A DNA stretch of 64,000 nucleotides from Undibacterium_A arcticum (GCF_042660705.1 NZ_JBHSUQ010000002.1), one strand, 5' to 3'. Positions 8,134-18,926 are shown, numbered from the stretch's first letter. The notes: a model not told the origin generated them from the letters alone. Program-made: numbers and translations.

Positions 8134-9860
8134 CTACTTTTTGATCGGTTCAGCGTTTGCTGCATTCGCCGCGCGGTAAGCAAACGCCAGGATCGGCCCC
8201 AGTGTTGCGCCACCGGCCCAGTACGCACCGCCTGAAGCGGATGCCACACAGTTCCCGACGCCATAAAGACCGGGGATAGGTTTATCCTGATTGTCCAGAA
8301 CCTTGCCGTCAGTGCTCGTCTTCGGTCCGCCCTTGGTATCGAGTGTGCCTCCGGTAACCAAGGCAGCATAGTACGGGCCGCTGTCGCTGAGCGGCCACAT
8401 GGTCGCGTTCTTCCTGCTTGGCTCGTCTTTCACGTCGCCGTTAAAGCTGCTCCACGACCCTATCGCCGCGATGGAAATCGAGATCTTTACCGGTTTTGGC
8501 GAAATCGTTGAAACGGGTAATGCTTGCCTTGATATTCGAAACGAAGTCATCCGATAAGCGCATTCCGCCAATCACTCCCTGATATTTCTTCAGACGCGCG
8601 CTGATGCCGACTACAAGTTCCTCAATGGTGTTGCCCTTGATCACATGGCGATCGTCGGCCCCAGGTGGTACGATCAGCCGTCCATATTCGGAACTCGCGG
8701 AATGATCCTGGGAACGCTGGTCCCAGATCGACATGAGGACTAGATTCGGATATTCGGCTTTTTGCCCATCCCACTCAAAAAATTTTTGGGCCAACTCATT
8801 GTATTGAAGCTTTTCATCGACAACCCGCTTACCGTACTTGTTGACAAGGATCATCGAATCGCCCGCATTCGAGAACATACCGGACATGGAGCCATCGCGA
8901 GCGACCGCCTTCTCTAATGAGATCGGACACATCCAGGCATGGTTCATATTTCTCAGTTGAACCCCGAGTGTGCTGGAAATGCGAATAAAGTCGCCCTCAT
9001 TTGATAGGGCAGCACATCCGCCATAGAGCGGGAAATTGAGGAAATTCTTGCGCAACTCAGGGTCATGTGTGAAACCACCTGTCGCAAAGATTACCCCCTT
9101 GCGCGCGCGTACTCTTAATATGCCTCCTTCGTCGGTCAGTGCTTCGACGCCAATCACCGCACCTTTGGCGTTTTGAATCACGCGCTGCACACGGTGGCCG
9201 GTCTTGATGACCACGCCATCGCGCTTCGCTGCAGCCGACAACGTGCGGGTGGCAACCTGACCGCCATCCGACATGCTTGCGGCGCCATCCTTCGGGAACA
9301 GCACACGACCGGTCTTTGCCTTGTCCTCCAGTTCAGCAAAATAATCGGGTACCGGGGCCACATGGCGGTACGGCAGCGCTCCTTTCTGGGAAAGCAATTC
9401 CGCTGCCGGCGAGGCACTGTCATAAATCGCCTCGCACATTGCGTATTCCCACTCCGTCAGGCCAAAGCGCGGATGGCTGGGATCGTAGTACTGTGGTGCG
9501 GTGAGGCGCGCCACATAACGCAGAAAATCCGGTTTCGGATCTTCCATACCCGCTGCCTTCATGGCCGCGTTGTTCGGCACCCAATACCAGTAGGCCGCCT
9601 TGAATGAGGTACCGCCGAGCGAAGCGGCTTTCCAGGACCATTACTTTATTGCCATGCCAGCGTGAAAAGAGCGCTGCAGGCAAGCCCCCGCCCCCGCCTC
9701 CGACTACTACGATGTCGTATTCAGCGTCGAAAGTTGCAGCTTGCGCCTCCGCAGCGCCGAGCGTCAGGCCCACGGCGGCGGTACCGACTCCGGCAGCCAG
9801 TCCCACTCCGCCTTTTTTAAGAAAATTGCGGCGCGAATTCTTGATAGCCTTCTCATCCAT
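8134..9860 (-). CDS. Tat-exported FAD-dependent dehydrogenase, 3-ketosteroid-dehydrogenase-like, two frameshifts
   Basis: A flavoprotein of the fumarate reductase/KstD superfamily (FAD_binding_2), about 575 residues in all. The N-terminus carries a twin-arginine signal (SRRNFLKKGG) and then the dinucleotide motif VVVGGGGGGLPAA. The central part has GVIFATGGFTHDPELR, and the C-terminus has the KstD-like IPGLYGVGNCVAS and GGATLGPILAFAYRAA. Two frame shifts, near 9630 and near 8446 (a short T-run), separate three otherwise collinear parts. The family removes or adds hydrogens at an alpha,beta position of cyclic ketones or enoates. The adjacent cytochrome c, outer-membrane channel and Liv importer suggest periplasmic oxidation of a compound feeding the hydroquinone pathway. 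The substrate is unknown. Confidence 0.8.
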
Positions 9861-9921
9861 TTCAATGCTCCTTTTCTATTTTTAAAAATACCCATTCGTT
9901 GGCAACAATGAGGCAGTCCTG

Positions 9922-10905
9922 TCACCAGTAATGCCAGTACTGCACAAACAGGCCATCGGTCAAGGAGGTATTTTTTCCGTTCACGCTTTTTGCGTAATGC
10001 ACAGACAACTGATCGTAGGTTTTTTTGCTGGCGCCAGATGGAAGTCATCCCCGGCTTGAGTTGAAACAAGACACCGGCGCCAAGCGCAAGCTCCCTGCTG
10101 TCGGAGCCTCCGATTTCAACGCGCGTCAATTTATCGACTGTCCTTGTTGTCTTCTGGTAATCCATCGAGACGAACGGAATCGCAAACGGATCTGACGGTG
10201 GAGATATGCTGTAACCCAGTCTCAAATTGGCGTGCGTCGTATTGCCGGGCGCCAGATCGTCGACTCCCGTCTTGTGCGTTGTCCCGCGCAGGATGCCTCC
10301 GATCAGCAAATCAAGGTTCACGTTCCCCATCCACTGGTTGACGAATACAGAAGGCCAGAACGACCAGGTGTTGGTTGACACCTGCGAAGCGCCGATTGGC
10401 GCCTGAACATAGGCCTGCATCCCGACGGTAGTATTCGGCGCCGGGTTAGTCCAGGCGAGTCCGCCCACCAACGGATCCCCAATACCGCTAGCCGAGAATC
10501 CCGGCCCCTGAACGCGAATTTCAGGAACGGTAGCGCTAACAACAAATCCCCAATTGGGAAGAGCATCCAGCTTGAAGTAGTGCAGTCTTGACGACAGGCC
10601 GACAAAAGTATCGCCACCGGTTCCCGCTGCTTTTTTTCCGGAACTATCGAATACTTTCCTATCGTTGTTCCATTCAGCCTCCTGGCCGAACGAATCGTAG
10701 GGATCTTTAAAATCGGTACTAAATTGAAACTCTGCGGGCGATTTCCCGCAAATGGGATACCGCCGGCGCTTGCATCCGTCGCTGCGCCGACAAATCCGAG
10801 GGTGGCCAAGGCAGCTGAAATGGCCGTGTACCTAACTCCTAATTGTCTGTCCCGTGATCGAGCATGCGATACCTGTGTTTGTGAGGTCGAAGAAAAATAG
10901 CTCAT
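9922..10905 (-). CDS. Outer-membrane transporter of the phenol MetA-pathway type, frameshifted
   Basis: The translated segments resemble SphA/MetA-like outer-membrane beta-barrel proteins found beside aromatic catabolic genes. I start it at 10905, where GGAGA is well spaced. A signal peptide is visible (TLGFVGAATDASAGG). The true frame continues as EFQFSTDFKDPYDSFGQ, LSSRLHYFKLDALPNWGFVV and GFSASGIGDPLVGGLAW, and ends LFVQYWHYW. Shifts occur near 10745 (GGG/AAA), 10049-10052 (C4) and 10020-10026 (T7), all in homopolymers. The role, uptake of hydrophobic aromatic or cyclic substrates, is inferred from family and context. Confidence 0.72.
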
Positions 10906-11048
10906 GTGTGTCTCCATGGTTTTATATTTAATTTTTAGTGCTTATTGAATTGGCCGCAATCTCACGAATATTTAGCAACGCCCTCCCTTCTCCATTTATT
11001 ACAATTAAAGATAGCTGGATTACATTTCAAATATAAGAGTCGGTCATA

Positions 11049-12050
11049 TCAGCGCTCTTTGATCCGAAGTCGGCGTTGTACCGGGAAAAACCTGACATCG
11101 TATTTTCTTTGTACGAACCCCCACAATCCTTCCTTGAACAGAAGCGTAATAACGATCGCAAGCAGCCCCAGTTCGACCAGATACCAGGTGCCATAGTCGG
11201 ATAAGAATTTATTGAGTGCCCAGAAAATCACGGCACCGAGAATTGGTCCTTCGATCGTGCCAAGTCCGCCAATCATCACAATAAAAATCGAGAATGCGGT
11301 CCAATTCACGGAAAATGCAGCGTCTGGCGAAATCCGCAAATTGCCAAGAAAGTACAAAGCGCCAGCGAGACCTGCGCCGAACGCGGCGACAATATATACC
11401 GCAAGCTTGGTCGACTTGACGTCAATTCCTTGAGATTCGGACGCCGTTTCCGAGTCGCGGATTGCCAGCAAGGCTAAGCCTTGTTTGCTGCGTAAAAACC
11501 AATACGTCAGCCCTATCGTCGCCACCACGGCAGCCAGCGTCATCCAAAAGGTGACAGATTCACGCGTTGCTTTTTCAATGTCCTGTAATGCGGTCAGGCT
11601 CGTGCCAGACCCACCGCCAATGGCAGAAGCATTGGCAAACGAAAGCCGAAATACTTCCGCAATAACCCATGTACCGATCGCGAAATAGCCGCCCTGCAAA
11701 CGAAATGCAAGCCTCGATACCGGGACGGCGATGAGCGCGGTAAGGACTGCTGCAAGCGGAACCGCAACGAACGGATTGACCGCCATCTTATTCGCCATGA
11801 TGACCAGCATATAACCGCCGAATCCAAGGAAAGCCTGTTGACCGATCGAAACCATCCCACCGTAACCAGCCAACAGGTTCCACATGCTCGCAAAAATGAA
11901 ATAGCACGCAATCTGGGTGAATTCGCGCATCCAACTTGGGTCAGCCCACCACGGCATGGAGCATGCGACCACAATCAGAATGACAGCAAAGCCTGCGCCA
12001 AGTTGACTAGCGCGCGTCTTTCGTTGAACCAAAAAATCGAATGTATTCAT
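11049..12050 (-). CDS. Liv-type ABC transporter permease (LivM-like)
   Basis: A 333-residue inner-membrane permease of the branched-chain amino acid uptake (HAAT) family, with about ten hydrophobic segments and the typical GYGGMVSIGQQAFLGFGGY and MIGGLGTIEGPILGAVIFW motifs. Intact frame. With livH, livF, livG and the binding protein it makes a complete importer. Such systems often import aromatic acids rather than amino acids when linked to catabolic genes, as here. Confidence 0.92.
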   Translation of the reverse strand: MNTFDFLVQRKTRASQLGAGFAVILIVVACSMPWWADPSWMREFTQIACYFIFASMWNLLAGYGGMVSIGQQAFLGFGGYMLVIMANKMAVNPFVAVPLAAVLTALIAVPVSRLAFRLQGGYFAIGTWVIAEVFRLSFANASAIGGGSGTSLTALQDIEKATRESVTFWMTLAAVVATIGLTYWFLRSKQGLALLAIRDSETASESQGIDVKSTKLAVYIVAAFGAGLAGALYFLGNLRISPDAAFSVNWTAFSIFIVMIGGLGTIEGPILGAVIFWALNKFLSDYGTWYLVELGLLAIVITLLFKEGLWGFVQRKYDVRFFPVQRRLRIKER

Positions 12051-12104
12051 AGCGCTTCAATTACCTTGTAGTTATGCGTCTTCGCTATCACGGGTTTAAT
12101 TCCA

Positions 12105-12982
12105 TCAGCGTGTTTTAGGAAATAGCCCTTGCGGGCGAAAAACCAACATCAGCAAAAATGCGATATGGCCGAACCAGATTCCCCATCCCGGATCGATGCG
12201 AAATCCGATACCCTGCGTGGCGCCCAAGATAAGGCCTCCGGCAAACGTTCCCCAGAACGAGCCCATGCCGCCGATGATCACGGACTCGAACGCGTATAGC
12301 AATAATGCCGGACCGTCTGTCGGTGAAAAGGTCGTCCGCATGCCTTGCAAAGTGCCGGCAATGGCAATCAACACAAAGGCGATAGCAGTAGCCAGCGCAT
12401 AAACGTGCTTTGAATCCAATCCCATCAGTTGCGCAATGTCTTTATCGTCCGAAGTGGCGCGAAACGCACGGCCGACGGCGGTTTATCAAACAGCCATTGC
12501 ATGCCGAATGCAATAATGATCGCCATCACAAAAATCATGAGCGGCAATACGCCAACCACCAAACCGCCAGCAAGCTGAATACTTTCGGTACTGAGCCCAC
12601 CGGTCTCAATGGCGCGGGGATCGGAGGTGAACATCTCCGTGAGCACGTTTTGAATGACGATAGAAATGCCGAACGTCACGACCAGCGAGGGCAACGGATC
12701 TTTTCCCAATGTTCCGTTCAAAACAAATCGTTGCAATCCGTAACCAAATGCGAACGCGCACGGCAATAGCAGCAACATGGCAAGCCAGGGTGTCGAAGCG
12801 GTGTTGACACCAAAAATCGACAGCAGCGCGAAAGCAGAAAATGCTCCAAAAATAATGAAGTCGCCATGCGCCGTATTGGTGATTCGCATAACGCCGAACA
12901 TCAGCGATTGGCCCATCGCGAACAATGCGTAGAGGCCGCCAAGCATGATGCCTTGCAGAAGAGTGTCGATCCAACTAATCAT
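12105..12982 (-). CDS. Liv-type ABC permease (LivH-like), frameshifted
   Basis: An inner-membrane permease of about 293 residues. The N-terminal two thirds (MISWIDTLLQGIMLGGLYAL, THGDFIIFGAFSAF) and the C-terminal third (DSKHVYALATAIAF, GGMGSFWGTFAGGLILG) are in different frames. The break is at a short T-run near 12482, where one missing base would restore ...FDKTAVGRAFRATSDDKDIAQLMGLD. Spacing and order match the other liv genes, so a homopolymer sequencing error is likely. Confidence 0.87.
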
Positions 12983-13000
12983 GTCGATTCTTTCCCATGC

Positions 13001-13702
13001 TTATATCCCGAAATACGCTTTTGAAAGCTGATCGTGGGTGAGCTGATCCGACTTACCGGTCAGCGATATTTTTCCTTCCTGCATGCAGTACAAGCGGTTC
13101 GACACTTGCTTTGCCGTGCCAACATCCTGCTCCACCACAATGACGCTTAATCCACCTGCCGTAATCGAAGGCATTGCATCGTAGATTTCCTTGACCACGA
13201 TAGGGGCCAATCCTAGCGAAATCTCATCACAGATGAGTAACGTTGGATTGCTCATCAATGCCCGGCCTATTGCAACCATTTGCTGCTGTCCGCCAGATAA
13301 CGCGGTGCTGGGGCTATTACGACGCTCTTTCAGGATCGGGAATAACTTGCACACCGTTTGCAGATTCCAGGGACCCGGCCGCTTGGCATATCCGCCGATC
13401 AGCAAGTTTTCTTCCACAGATAAGCTGGGGAAAAGACGACGTCCCTCCGGCACCATCGCAATGCCTCTTTTTACAATTTTCCCGGGTGCCATTCCGCCGA
13501 TCGGCTCGCTGCCGAACTGCACAGCGTCTTTCGACGCCTTCAGCAGGCCCGTAATCGATTTCAAAAACGTCGATTTTCCTGCCCCATTCGCACCGATGAC
13601 GGCAATCGTTTCACCGGCATGTATCTCAAAATCGACGCCAAAAAGCGCCTGAAAATCTCCATAGAATGCCGTCAGATCATTCGTCTTAAGAAGCGCGCTC
13701 AT
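13001..13702 (-). CDS. Liv-type ABC transporter ATPase (LivF-like)
   Basis: A 233-residue nucleotide-binding protein: Walker A GANGAGKS at 37-44, signature LSGGQQQ, and Walker B LLICDEISLGLAP. The C-terminus (HDQLSKAYFGI) is typical of LivF. Its start overlaps the livG stop by four bases (ATGA), implying translational coupling. Confidence 0.94.
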   Translation of the reverse strand: MSALLKTNDLTAFYGDFQALFGVDFEIHAGETIAVIGANGAGKSTFLKSITGLLKASKDAVQFGSEPIGGMAPGKIVKRGIAMVPEGRRLFPSLSVEENLLIGGYAKRPGPWNLQTVCKLFPILKERRNSPSTALSGGQQQMVAIGRALMSNPTLLICDEISLGLAPIVVKEIYDAMPSITAGGLSVIVVEQDVGTAKQVSNRLYCMQEGKISLTGKSDQLTHDQLSKAYFGI

Positions 13703-14421
13703 ACTTCCAGCCCCATATACACGCGTTTGACGTCCGCATCGTTCATCACGGCATCCGGCAGCCCTTCCGCCAGCCTCGCCCCAAAATTGATGACGAGCAG
13801 ACGATCGGCTACAGCGAGCAATGCATGCACCACATGTTCAATCCAGATCATGGTGATGCCTTGCGCCTTGATCTTCCTGATCTCGTCGACCAGCTGTTTC
13901 GCTTCATGCTCGGTCAGGCCTCCCGCAATCTCATCAAGCAACAAGAGTTTTGGTTGGGTCGACAATGCGCGTGCAAGCTCCAGCCGTTTGCGGTCCAGTA
14001 GTGTCAGACTGCCCGCCAATTGATTCGCCTTCTTCAATAGTCCGGTTTTTTCCAGGACGTCAACGCATACTGGATAAGCATCTTTCTCAGCCAGTCCGCC
14101 CCCAAATGTCGCCGCCACTAAACAATTCTCAAAGACCGTCATTGCGCCGTAGGGTTGGGGAATTTGATACGATCGGCCGATCCCTAAGCAGCAGCGTTTA
14201 TGCGCAGGCAGCACAGAAATGTCTTGACCGCCGAACGTCACGCGTCCTCTATCTGCACGTACGTCGCCGGAGATGAGATTGAATAACGTCGTCTTGCCGG
14301 CGCCATTCGGCCCCAGAATGCCGAGCGTCTCGCCCTGCGCCACAGACAATGTAATGTTATCGGTGACGGTCAGCGCGCCGTAGCGCTTGCTGACGCCATC
14401 AAGTGTAAGGAGTGTCTTCAT
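13699..14421 (-). CDS. Liv-type ABC transporter ATPase (LivG-like)
   Basis: A 240-residue ATPase with Walker A GPNGAGKT at 37-44 and Walker B LLLLDEIAGGLTEHE. The usual LSGGQ signature is replaced by LTLLDRKRLELARAL, a variant known in LivG proteins. The last codons overlap livF. 135 bases separate it from the binding protein upstream. Confidence 0.93.
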   Translation of the reverse strand: MKTLLTLDGVSKRYGALTVTDNITLSVAQGETLGILGPNGAGKTTLFNLISGDVRADRGRVTFGGQDISVLPAHKRCCLGIGRSYQIPQPYGAMTVFENCLVAATFGGGLAEKDAYPVCVDVLEKTGLLKKANQLAGSLTLLDRKRLELARALSTQPKLLLLDEIAGGLTEHEAKQLVDEIRKIKAQGITMIWIEHVVHALLAVADRLLVINFGARLAEGLPDAVMNDADVKRVYMGLEV

Positions 14422-14556
14422 GTTGTAAATAATTAGCCGATTTATACGCTCGGCTTTATCTCTGTCCTGAAACTTCCAGGAAGAACGCCAGCTCGCTTGC
14501 TATGTTCCTCGCTACGAACTGGCGCGATATACCTACAAAGTCCTACGAAATCAGCT

Positions 14557-15816
14557 TCATTTCCCGTTCGTTGGAATCGTCGGTGCCGCTGCATTATTGA
14601 CAATAACCAATTCGTACTTATGCTTCTTTCCTTTGACCCATTGACCCAGCACCAACGGCGTCTTGGAAACATTTTTGAACGGGCCCTGGCCACCCCACTT
14701 AACCGGGCCGACGATGGTATTGATGCTGGTCGCGGCAATGGCGTCACGAATGGCCGGCTTGCTGGTATCTTTCGAGCGCTTCAATGCATCGACTGCCACC
14801 TCGAACAACGCGTGGGAAAAACCGATCGGCTGCGTCCACTGCTTCTTGCTTTGTTCTTCATACGCGCCACACAATTCCTTGGCGGACATACCGGTGAATG
14901 TCGACTTGAACGGATGCCATGGCGACCACCATACTTCTGTCGTCAAGCCATCGCCCAAGTCTCCCAGCGCGTCAATGGCACCAGGAAATAGCAACGCCTT
15001 GCCGAGCGTAATGACCTTCGGCTTGAATCCTTGCTGCTTCGCCTGCGTCAGAAATGTCTTGGCATCCGGCGGAATCATGACGCCAGTGACAATCTCGACG
15101 CCGTCCTTCTTGAACGCTGCAATCTGCGCGGAAAAATCCTGGTTCATATTCTGGTAGCGACCGGTGTCGGTCAACGAAAAGCCCATCTCGGCGAGCGGTT
15201 TGGGAAAGCCTAGATACTTGTCACCCCATGCGTTGCCGTCACCGTCGTTCGGGAACAAGCCACCAACTTTCTTATTGGTCTGAACCGATTTCCACCCGTT
15301 GGTAAAATTGGCGATGACATCTTCCAGTCCCCAGAACATGTGATAGGTCCACTTGAATGCCGTTTGCGGCTTGCCGCCTCGGCCAAAAAACCACGGTTGC
15401 CACGGTACGACGGTCGAGATGCAAGGCACTTCATTTAATTCGCAGGCATCTGATACCGGATTCGCGGTTTCCGGTGTCGACGACACCAGCATCAAGTCGA
15501 TTTTTTCCTTCAGGATCAGGTCATTGGCTACTTCACCGGCACGATTCGGCGAGGATTGGCTATCTTTCAGGATTATTCTGACGGGTAATTTCTTGCCGGC
15601 GATCTCGATACCGCCTTTGAACTTTTCCTGCAAACTGGAGATTACCCATTTATCGGCTTCGCCGAATGCGGCCAACGGACCGGTTTGCGGCGATACGTAG
15701 CCGACCTTGATTTCTCTTGATTGCGCGAAAGCGGGAATCCTACCCAGAGCAGTAATTGCTGCGGCTGCACCTGCACTTTTCAGTACCGTACGGCGATGTT
15801 GATTAAATTTATTCAT
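14557..15816 (-). CDS. Periplasmic substrate-binding protein of Liv-type importer (Tat signal)
   Basis: About 419 residues from the ATG at 15816, which follows a strong AGGAGG ribosome-binding site. The N-terminus carries HRRTVLKSAG and a hydrophobic run ending AFAQS, a Tat-type signal for a Peripla_BP_6 protein. Conserved features include IKVGYVSPQTGPLAAFG, ILKDSQSSPNRAGEVANDLI and LGQWVKGKKHKYEL. Family relatives bind aromatic acids, amides or amino acids. It heads the liv operon and probably sets its specificity. Confidence 0.92.
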   Translation of the reverse strand: MNKFNQHRRTVLKSAGAAAAITALGRIPAFAQSREIKVGYVSPQTGPLAAFGEADKWVISSLQEKFKGGIEIAGKKLPVRIILKDSQSSPNRAGEVANDLILKEKIDLMLVSSTPETANPVSDACELNEVPCISTVVPWQPWFFGRGGKPQTAFKWTYHMFWGLEDVIANFTNGWKSVQTNKKVGGLFPNDGDGNAWGDKYLGFPKPLAEMGFSLTDTGRYQNMNQDFSAQIAAFKKDGVEIVTGVMIPPDAKTFLTQAKQQGFKPKVITLGKALLFPGAIDALGDLGDGLTTEVWWSPWHPFKSTFTGMSAKELCGAYEEQSKKQWTQPIGFSHALFEVAVDALKRSKDTSKPAIRDAIAATSINTIVGPVKWGGQGPFKNVSKTPLVLGQWVKGKKHKYELVIVNNAAAPTIPTNGK

Positions 15817-16025
15817 GGCTCCTCCTGGTGGGACTGAAAATTCTGCTTCGTACCTTGGCCGGTGCGCTAATCCTGGTGGACGACGGCGCAAAAAATCGCG
15901 CCGTGGCGACAGCCAGGCAAAGTGCCAGGCGCGAGATCGCCCACACCGGATGTCCGCTGGCTTTGACCAGCCACGCTGACATCGCGGTTTACGTGCGACC
16001 AGGCACGACGCAACTACATTGGTTC

Positions 16026-16184
16026 TTATGCTGAAATAAAAGGGGAAGGCGCGGCGTTAAACATAGCGTTTTCGCGTCCCCACGGCCGAGTCGATCGGCG
16101 GCTCTCAGTGGCATACGCGACTGGTGACATCAGTGCACATGCAGCAGCTACCATTGAGGTAGACAACGTATTTCTTATTTTCAC
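16026..16184 (-). CDS. Mini-ORF with signal peptide, probably a truncated secreted protein
   Basis: GTG at 16184, preceded by GGAG, opens a 52-codon frame that begins MKIRNTLSTSMVAAACALMS and continues PVAYAT, a convincing Sec signal peptide with an AYA cleavage site. Only about 26 residues follow before the TAA. It lies between maleylacetate reductase and the liv binding protein, where an outer-membrane or periplasmic gene may have been lost by deletion. It could also be a genuine small exported peptide. The rest of 15817-16257 shows no gene. Confidence 0.4.
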   Translation of the reverse strand: MKIRNTLSTSMVAAACALMSPVAYATESRRSTRPWGRENAMFNAAPSPFISA

Positions 16185-16257
16185 GTCTCGCTCCAATTGA
16201 TTTTAGTTTTGGTGCTTATTACACCTTTTTATTTGGTCAAATTGCTTGCTGCTTGCT

Positions 16258-17331
16258 CTATGCTGCCGGACGTTTCCCGTAATAGGCGTTCTCCAACAGA
16301 GCGCGAATTGCCGTCTTCTCAATGGGTCGGGGATTCCAGTACGCATTCTGGGTGGCGATGTCGGCACAACGATCCAGTTCACCCACCGCCATGCCGATGT
16401 CTGCCAGTGCGGTCGGCGCCCCCAATAGCGTCGCCAGGTCATACATGCCCTGCGCCGCGTCTGGTGTACCCAGTGCCTTTGCAATACGCCGCATCGCATC
16501 GGGTGCCGCTGATGTGTTATATGCAAGCGCATGCGGCAGCACGATGGTGTGCGTTTCCGCGTGTGGCAGGTTGTAGCTGCCGCCCAGCGTATGGCACAGC
16601 TTGTGATGTAATGCCATGCCGACGCTCCCCAGCACAGCGCCACACAGCCATGCCCCATACAGGCAATCACTGCGCGCATCGATATCTGCCGGATTAGCGA
16701 TGACCTTCGGCAACCCCTGCGCCAGGGCGCGAATGCCCTCTTCCGCAAAGAGCGACATAATCGGATTGGCGTCCTGCGCGTAGAGTCCTTCCGCTGCGTG
16801 TGCGATTGCGTTAATGCCACTGGTGACTGACAAGCTCTTGGGAAGGCTGATAGTCAACTCAGGATCGTAAATCACCGTTTTTGGCAACACGCGGAAGTCG
16901 CGACCTGTTTTTTTCAAGCCTGCTTCGGTGATGCCGTAAATCGGCGTCATTTCGCTGCCCGCATACGTCGTTGGAATCGCGAGGATAGGCAGGGAAGATT
17001 CCAATACAATCGCCTTGCCCAAGCCTGTGGTCGAACCACCGCCGATGGCAATGGCACAATCCGCATTCAATTGCTGCGCGACTTCCCGTGCTTCCCTGGC
17101 GGTTTCGATCGGCACATGCATCACTGCACCGTCGAAGATACCGGCACAACGCGCGCCGATAATGTTTGCCACGCGCTCCGCATCGGCACGCTGCCCCGGT
17201 GTGCAAAGTATCAGAGCACGCTGCGCCCCCAGTAGATCGATTTCGCGTACTAAGTGTTGCAGACTGCCGGCGCCAAACACGACGCGCGGGATTTGGCCGT
17301 TGAAAACAAATTCCCGTAGAGACGATGTCAT
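16258..17331 (-). CDS. hapF: Maleylacetate reductase
   Basis: A 357-residue Fe-ADH-fold enzyme that reduces maleylacetate to beta-ketoadipate with NAD(P)H. Features: FGAGSLQHL, the dinucleotide-binding AIGGGSTTGLGKAI and the metal/active-site region HHKLCHTLGGSYNLPHAETH, all characteristic of maleylacetate reductases rather than general alcohol dehydrogenases. Start at 17331 (MTSSLREFVF). 25 bases separate it from the dehydrogenase upstream. It is step three of the hydroquinone route; the pca genes at 24.2-26.9 kb take the product onward. Confidence 0.92.
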   Translation of the reverse strand: MTSSLREFVFNGQIPRVVFGAGSLQHLVREIDLLGAQRALILCTPGQRADAERVANIIGARCAGIFDGAVMHVPIETAREAREVAQQLNADCAIAIGGGSTTGLGKAIVLESSLPILAIPTTYAGSEMTPIYGITEAGLKKTGRDFRVLPKTVIYDPELTISLPKSLSVTSGINAIAHAAEGLYAQDANPIMSLFAEEGIRALAQGLPKVIANPADIDARSDCLYGAWLCGAVLGSVGMALHHKLCHTLGGSYNLPHAETHTIVLPHALAYNTSAAPDAMRRIAKALGTPDAAQGMYDLATLLGAPTALADIGMAVGELDRCADIATQNAYWNPRPIEKTAIRALLENAYYGKRPAA

Positions 17332-17356
17332 ACCTGCTCCTTGTCGCCGAACATAT

Positions 17357-18820
17357 TTATCGTGGATAGTACGGCGGCAGGTTCGCGTCGACATTGACCC
17401 ATACCGACTTCGCTTGCGTGTATTCGCGCATCACTTCGAAACCCATCTCGCGTCCGTAGCCGGACTGCCCCACCCCGCCGAAGGGAGATCCAGGATGAAC
17501 CCGTTTGTAGCAGTTGATCCAGACCATGCCAGACTTCATGTCACGGGCGATCTTGTGCGCGCGCTGTAAATTGTTGGTCCATAAACCTCCACCGAGACCG
17601 TATTCGGTACCATTTGCGATCGCCAGCGCTTCCTCATCGGTCTCGAACGTCGAGATGGTGACAAATGGGCCGAACACCTCTTCCTGACTGACACGATCAG
17701 TTGGTTTTGCGCGCACAATGGTGGGCTCGATGTAGCAGCCGTTTGCGAGATCCGGATTGGAAGGTGCCTTACCTCCTAGCAGAATCTCGCCACCTTCGGA
17801 ACGTGCAACATCGCAGTAAGAGAGCACACGATCGCGCTGCTGTTGAGAGGTAAGCGGCCCCATCTCGGTATTTATATCGAGCGGATTGCCAAGTTTGATG
17901 GATGCAGCCAGCTTGGCGAATTTCTCAATGAATTCATCCTCAATGGATTTGTGCAAAACCAGCCGCGAACCGGCAATGCACGCTTGCCCCTGATTATGGA
18001 AAATCGCGAAGGCCGAACCATTGACAGCTGCTGTGAGGTTGGCATCGCCGAACACGATGTTCGCACCCTTGCCGCCGAGTTCAAGTTGTACCTTCTTCAA
18101 GTTACCGGCCGATGCTTGCACAATGCGACGACCAGTTGCGGTGGAGCCGGTGAAAGCAATTTTCGAAATATCCTCATGCTCAGCGATATACTGGCCAGCG
18201 ATGTGGCCTAAGCCCGGCACGATATTGACCACGCCGGCAGGGAAGCCGACTTCGGCCATCAATTCCGCGATACGCAAAGTGGACAATGGAGTCAATTCCG
18301 CTGGTTTCATCACGATGCAGTTGCCGGCTGCCAGTGCCGGTGCCATTTTCCAGCTGGTAAACATCAGTGGAAAATTCCATGGCACCACTTGGCCGACAAC
18401 ACCGATCGGCTCGCGCAGCATATAGTTTAAGAAGCCTTCCTCGACCGGAATCACGGTGCCTTCGAGCTTGTCGGCCATGCCGCCAAAGTAGCGGAAGGTG
18501 ATCGCGGTGCGCGGCACATCCAATCCTCTGGTATCGCGCAATGGATGCCCGGTATCGAGCGACTCTAACCTGGCGAGCTCGTCCGCGTTCGCTTCAATCG
18601 CGTCTGCGAGCTTCAACAGCAGGCGGCCACGATCCATCGCCGCCATGCGTGACCATTTCGGAAAAGCAGCTTTGGCCGCCGCCACGGCCTTGTCGATGTC
18701 GGCCTTACCCGCCATCGCGACCTGTGCGATGACCGAATTGTCATGCGGATTGAGGGTGGCGAGTGTCGCGCCGTCTTCGGCAGAAACGAACCTGCCGTTG
18801 ATAAAAAGTTGGGTCTGCAT
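17357..18820 (-). CDS. hapE: 4-Hydroxymuconic semialdehyde dehydrogenase (ALDH family)
   Basis: A 487-residue NAD-dependent aldehyde dehydrogenase. The start at 18820 follows GGAGAA. Catalytic Glu is in LELGGKGAN and the nucleophilic Cys in NQGQACIAGSR; the cofactor region FTGSTATGRRIV is present. The family alone would not fix the substrate, but its place between hydroquinone dioxygenase and maleylacetate reductase, the order known for hapCDEF in Pseudomonas fluorescens ACB, points to oxidation of 4-hydroxymuconic semialdehyde to maleylacetate. Confidence 0.9.
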   Translation of the reverse strand: MQTQLFINGRFVSAEDGATLATLNPHDNSVIAQVAMAGKADIDKAVAAAKAAFPKWSRMAAMDRGRLLLKLADAIEANADELARLESLDTGHPLRDTRGLDVPRTAITFRYFGGMADKLEGTVIPVEEGFLNYMLREPIGVVGQVVPWNFPLMFTSWKMAPALAAGNCIVMKPAELTPLSTLRIAELMAEVGFPAGVVNIVPGLGHIAGQYIAEHEDISKIAFTGSTATGRRIVQASAGNLKKVQLELGGKGANIVFGDANLTAAVNGSAFAIFHNQGQACIAGSRLVLHKSIEDEFIEKFAKLAASIKLGNPLDINTEMGPLTSQQQRDRVLSYCDVARSEGGEILLGGKAPSNPDLANGCYIEPTIVRAKPTDRVSQEEVFGPFVTISTFETDEEALAIANGTEYGLGGGLWTNNLQRAHKIARDMKSGMVWINCYKRVHPGSPFGGVGQSGYGREMGFEVMREYTQAKSVWVNVDANLPPYYPR

Positions 18821-18926
18821 TTGTTCTCCGTACACGTACTCGTTTTAAACAGGCAAAAGGGGGCCACGGATGGGCATACACCCATCCATTGTCTTAACTA
18901 TGTTTAAGGATTAGCTTGCGCCGGCT

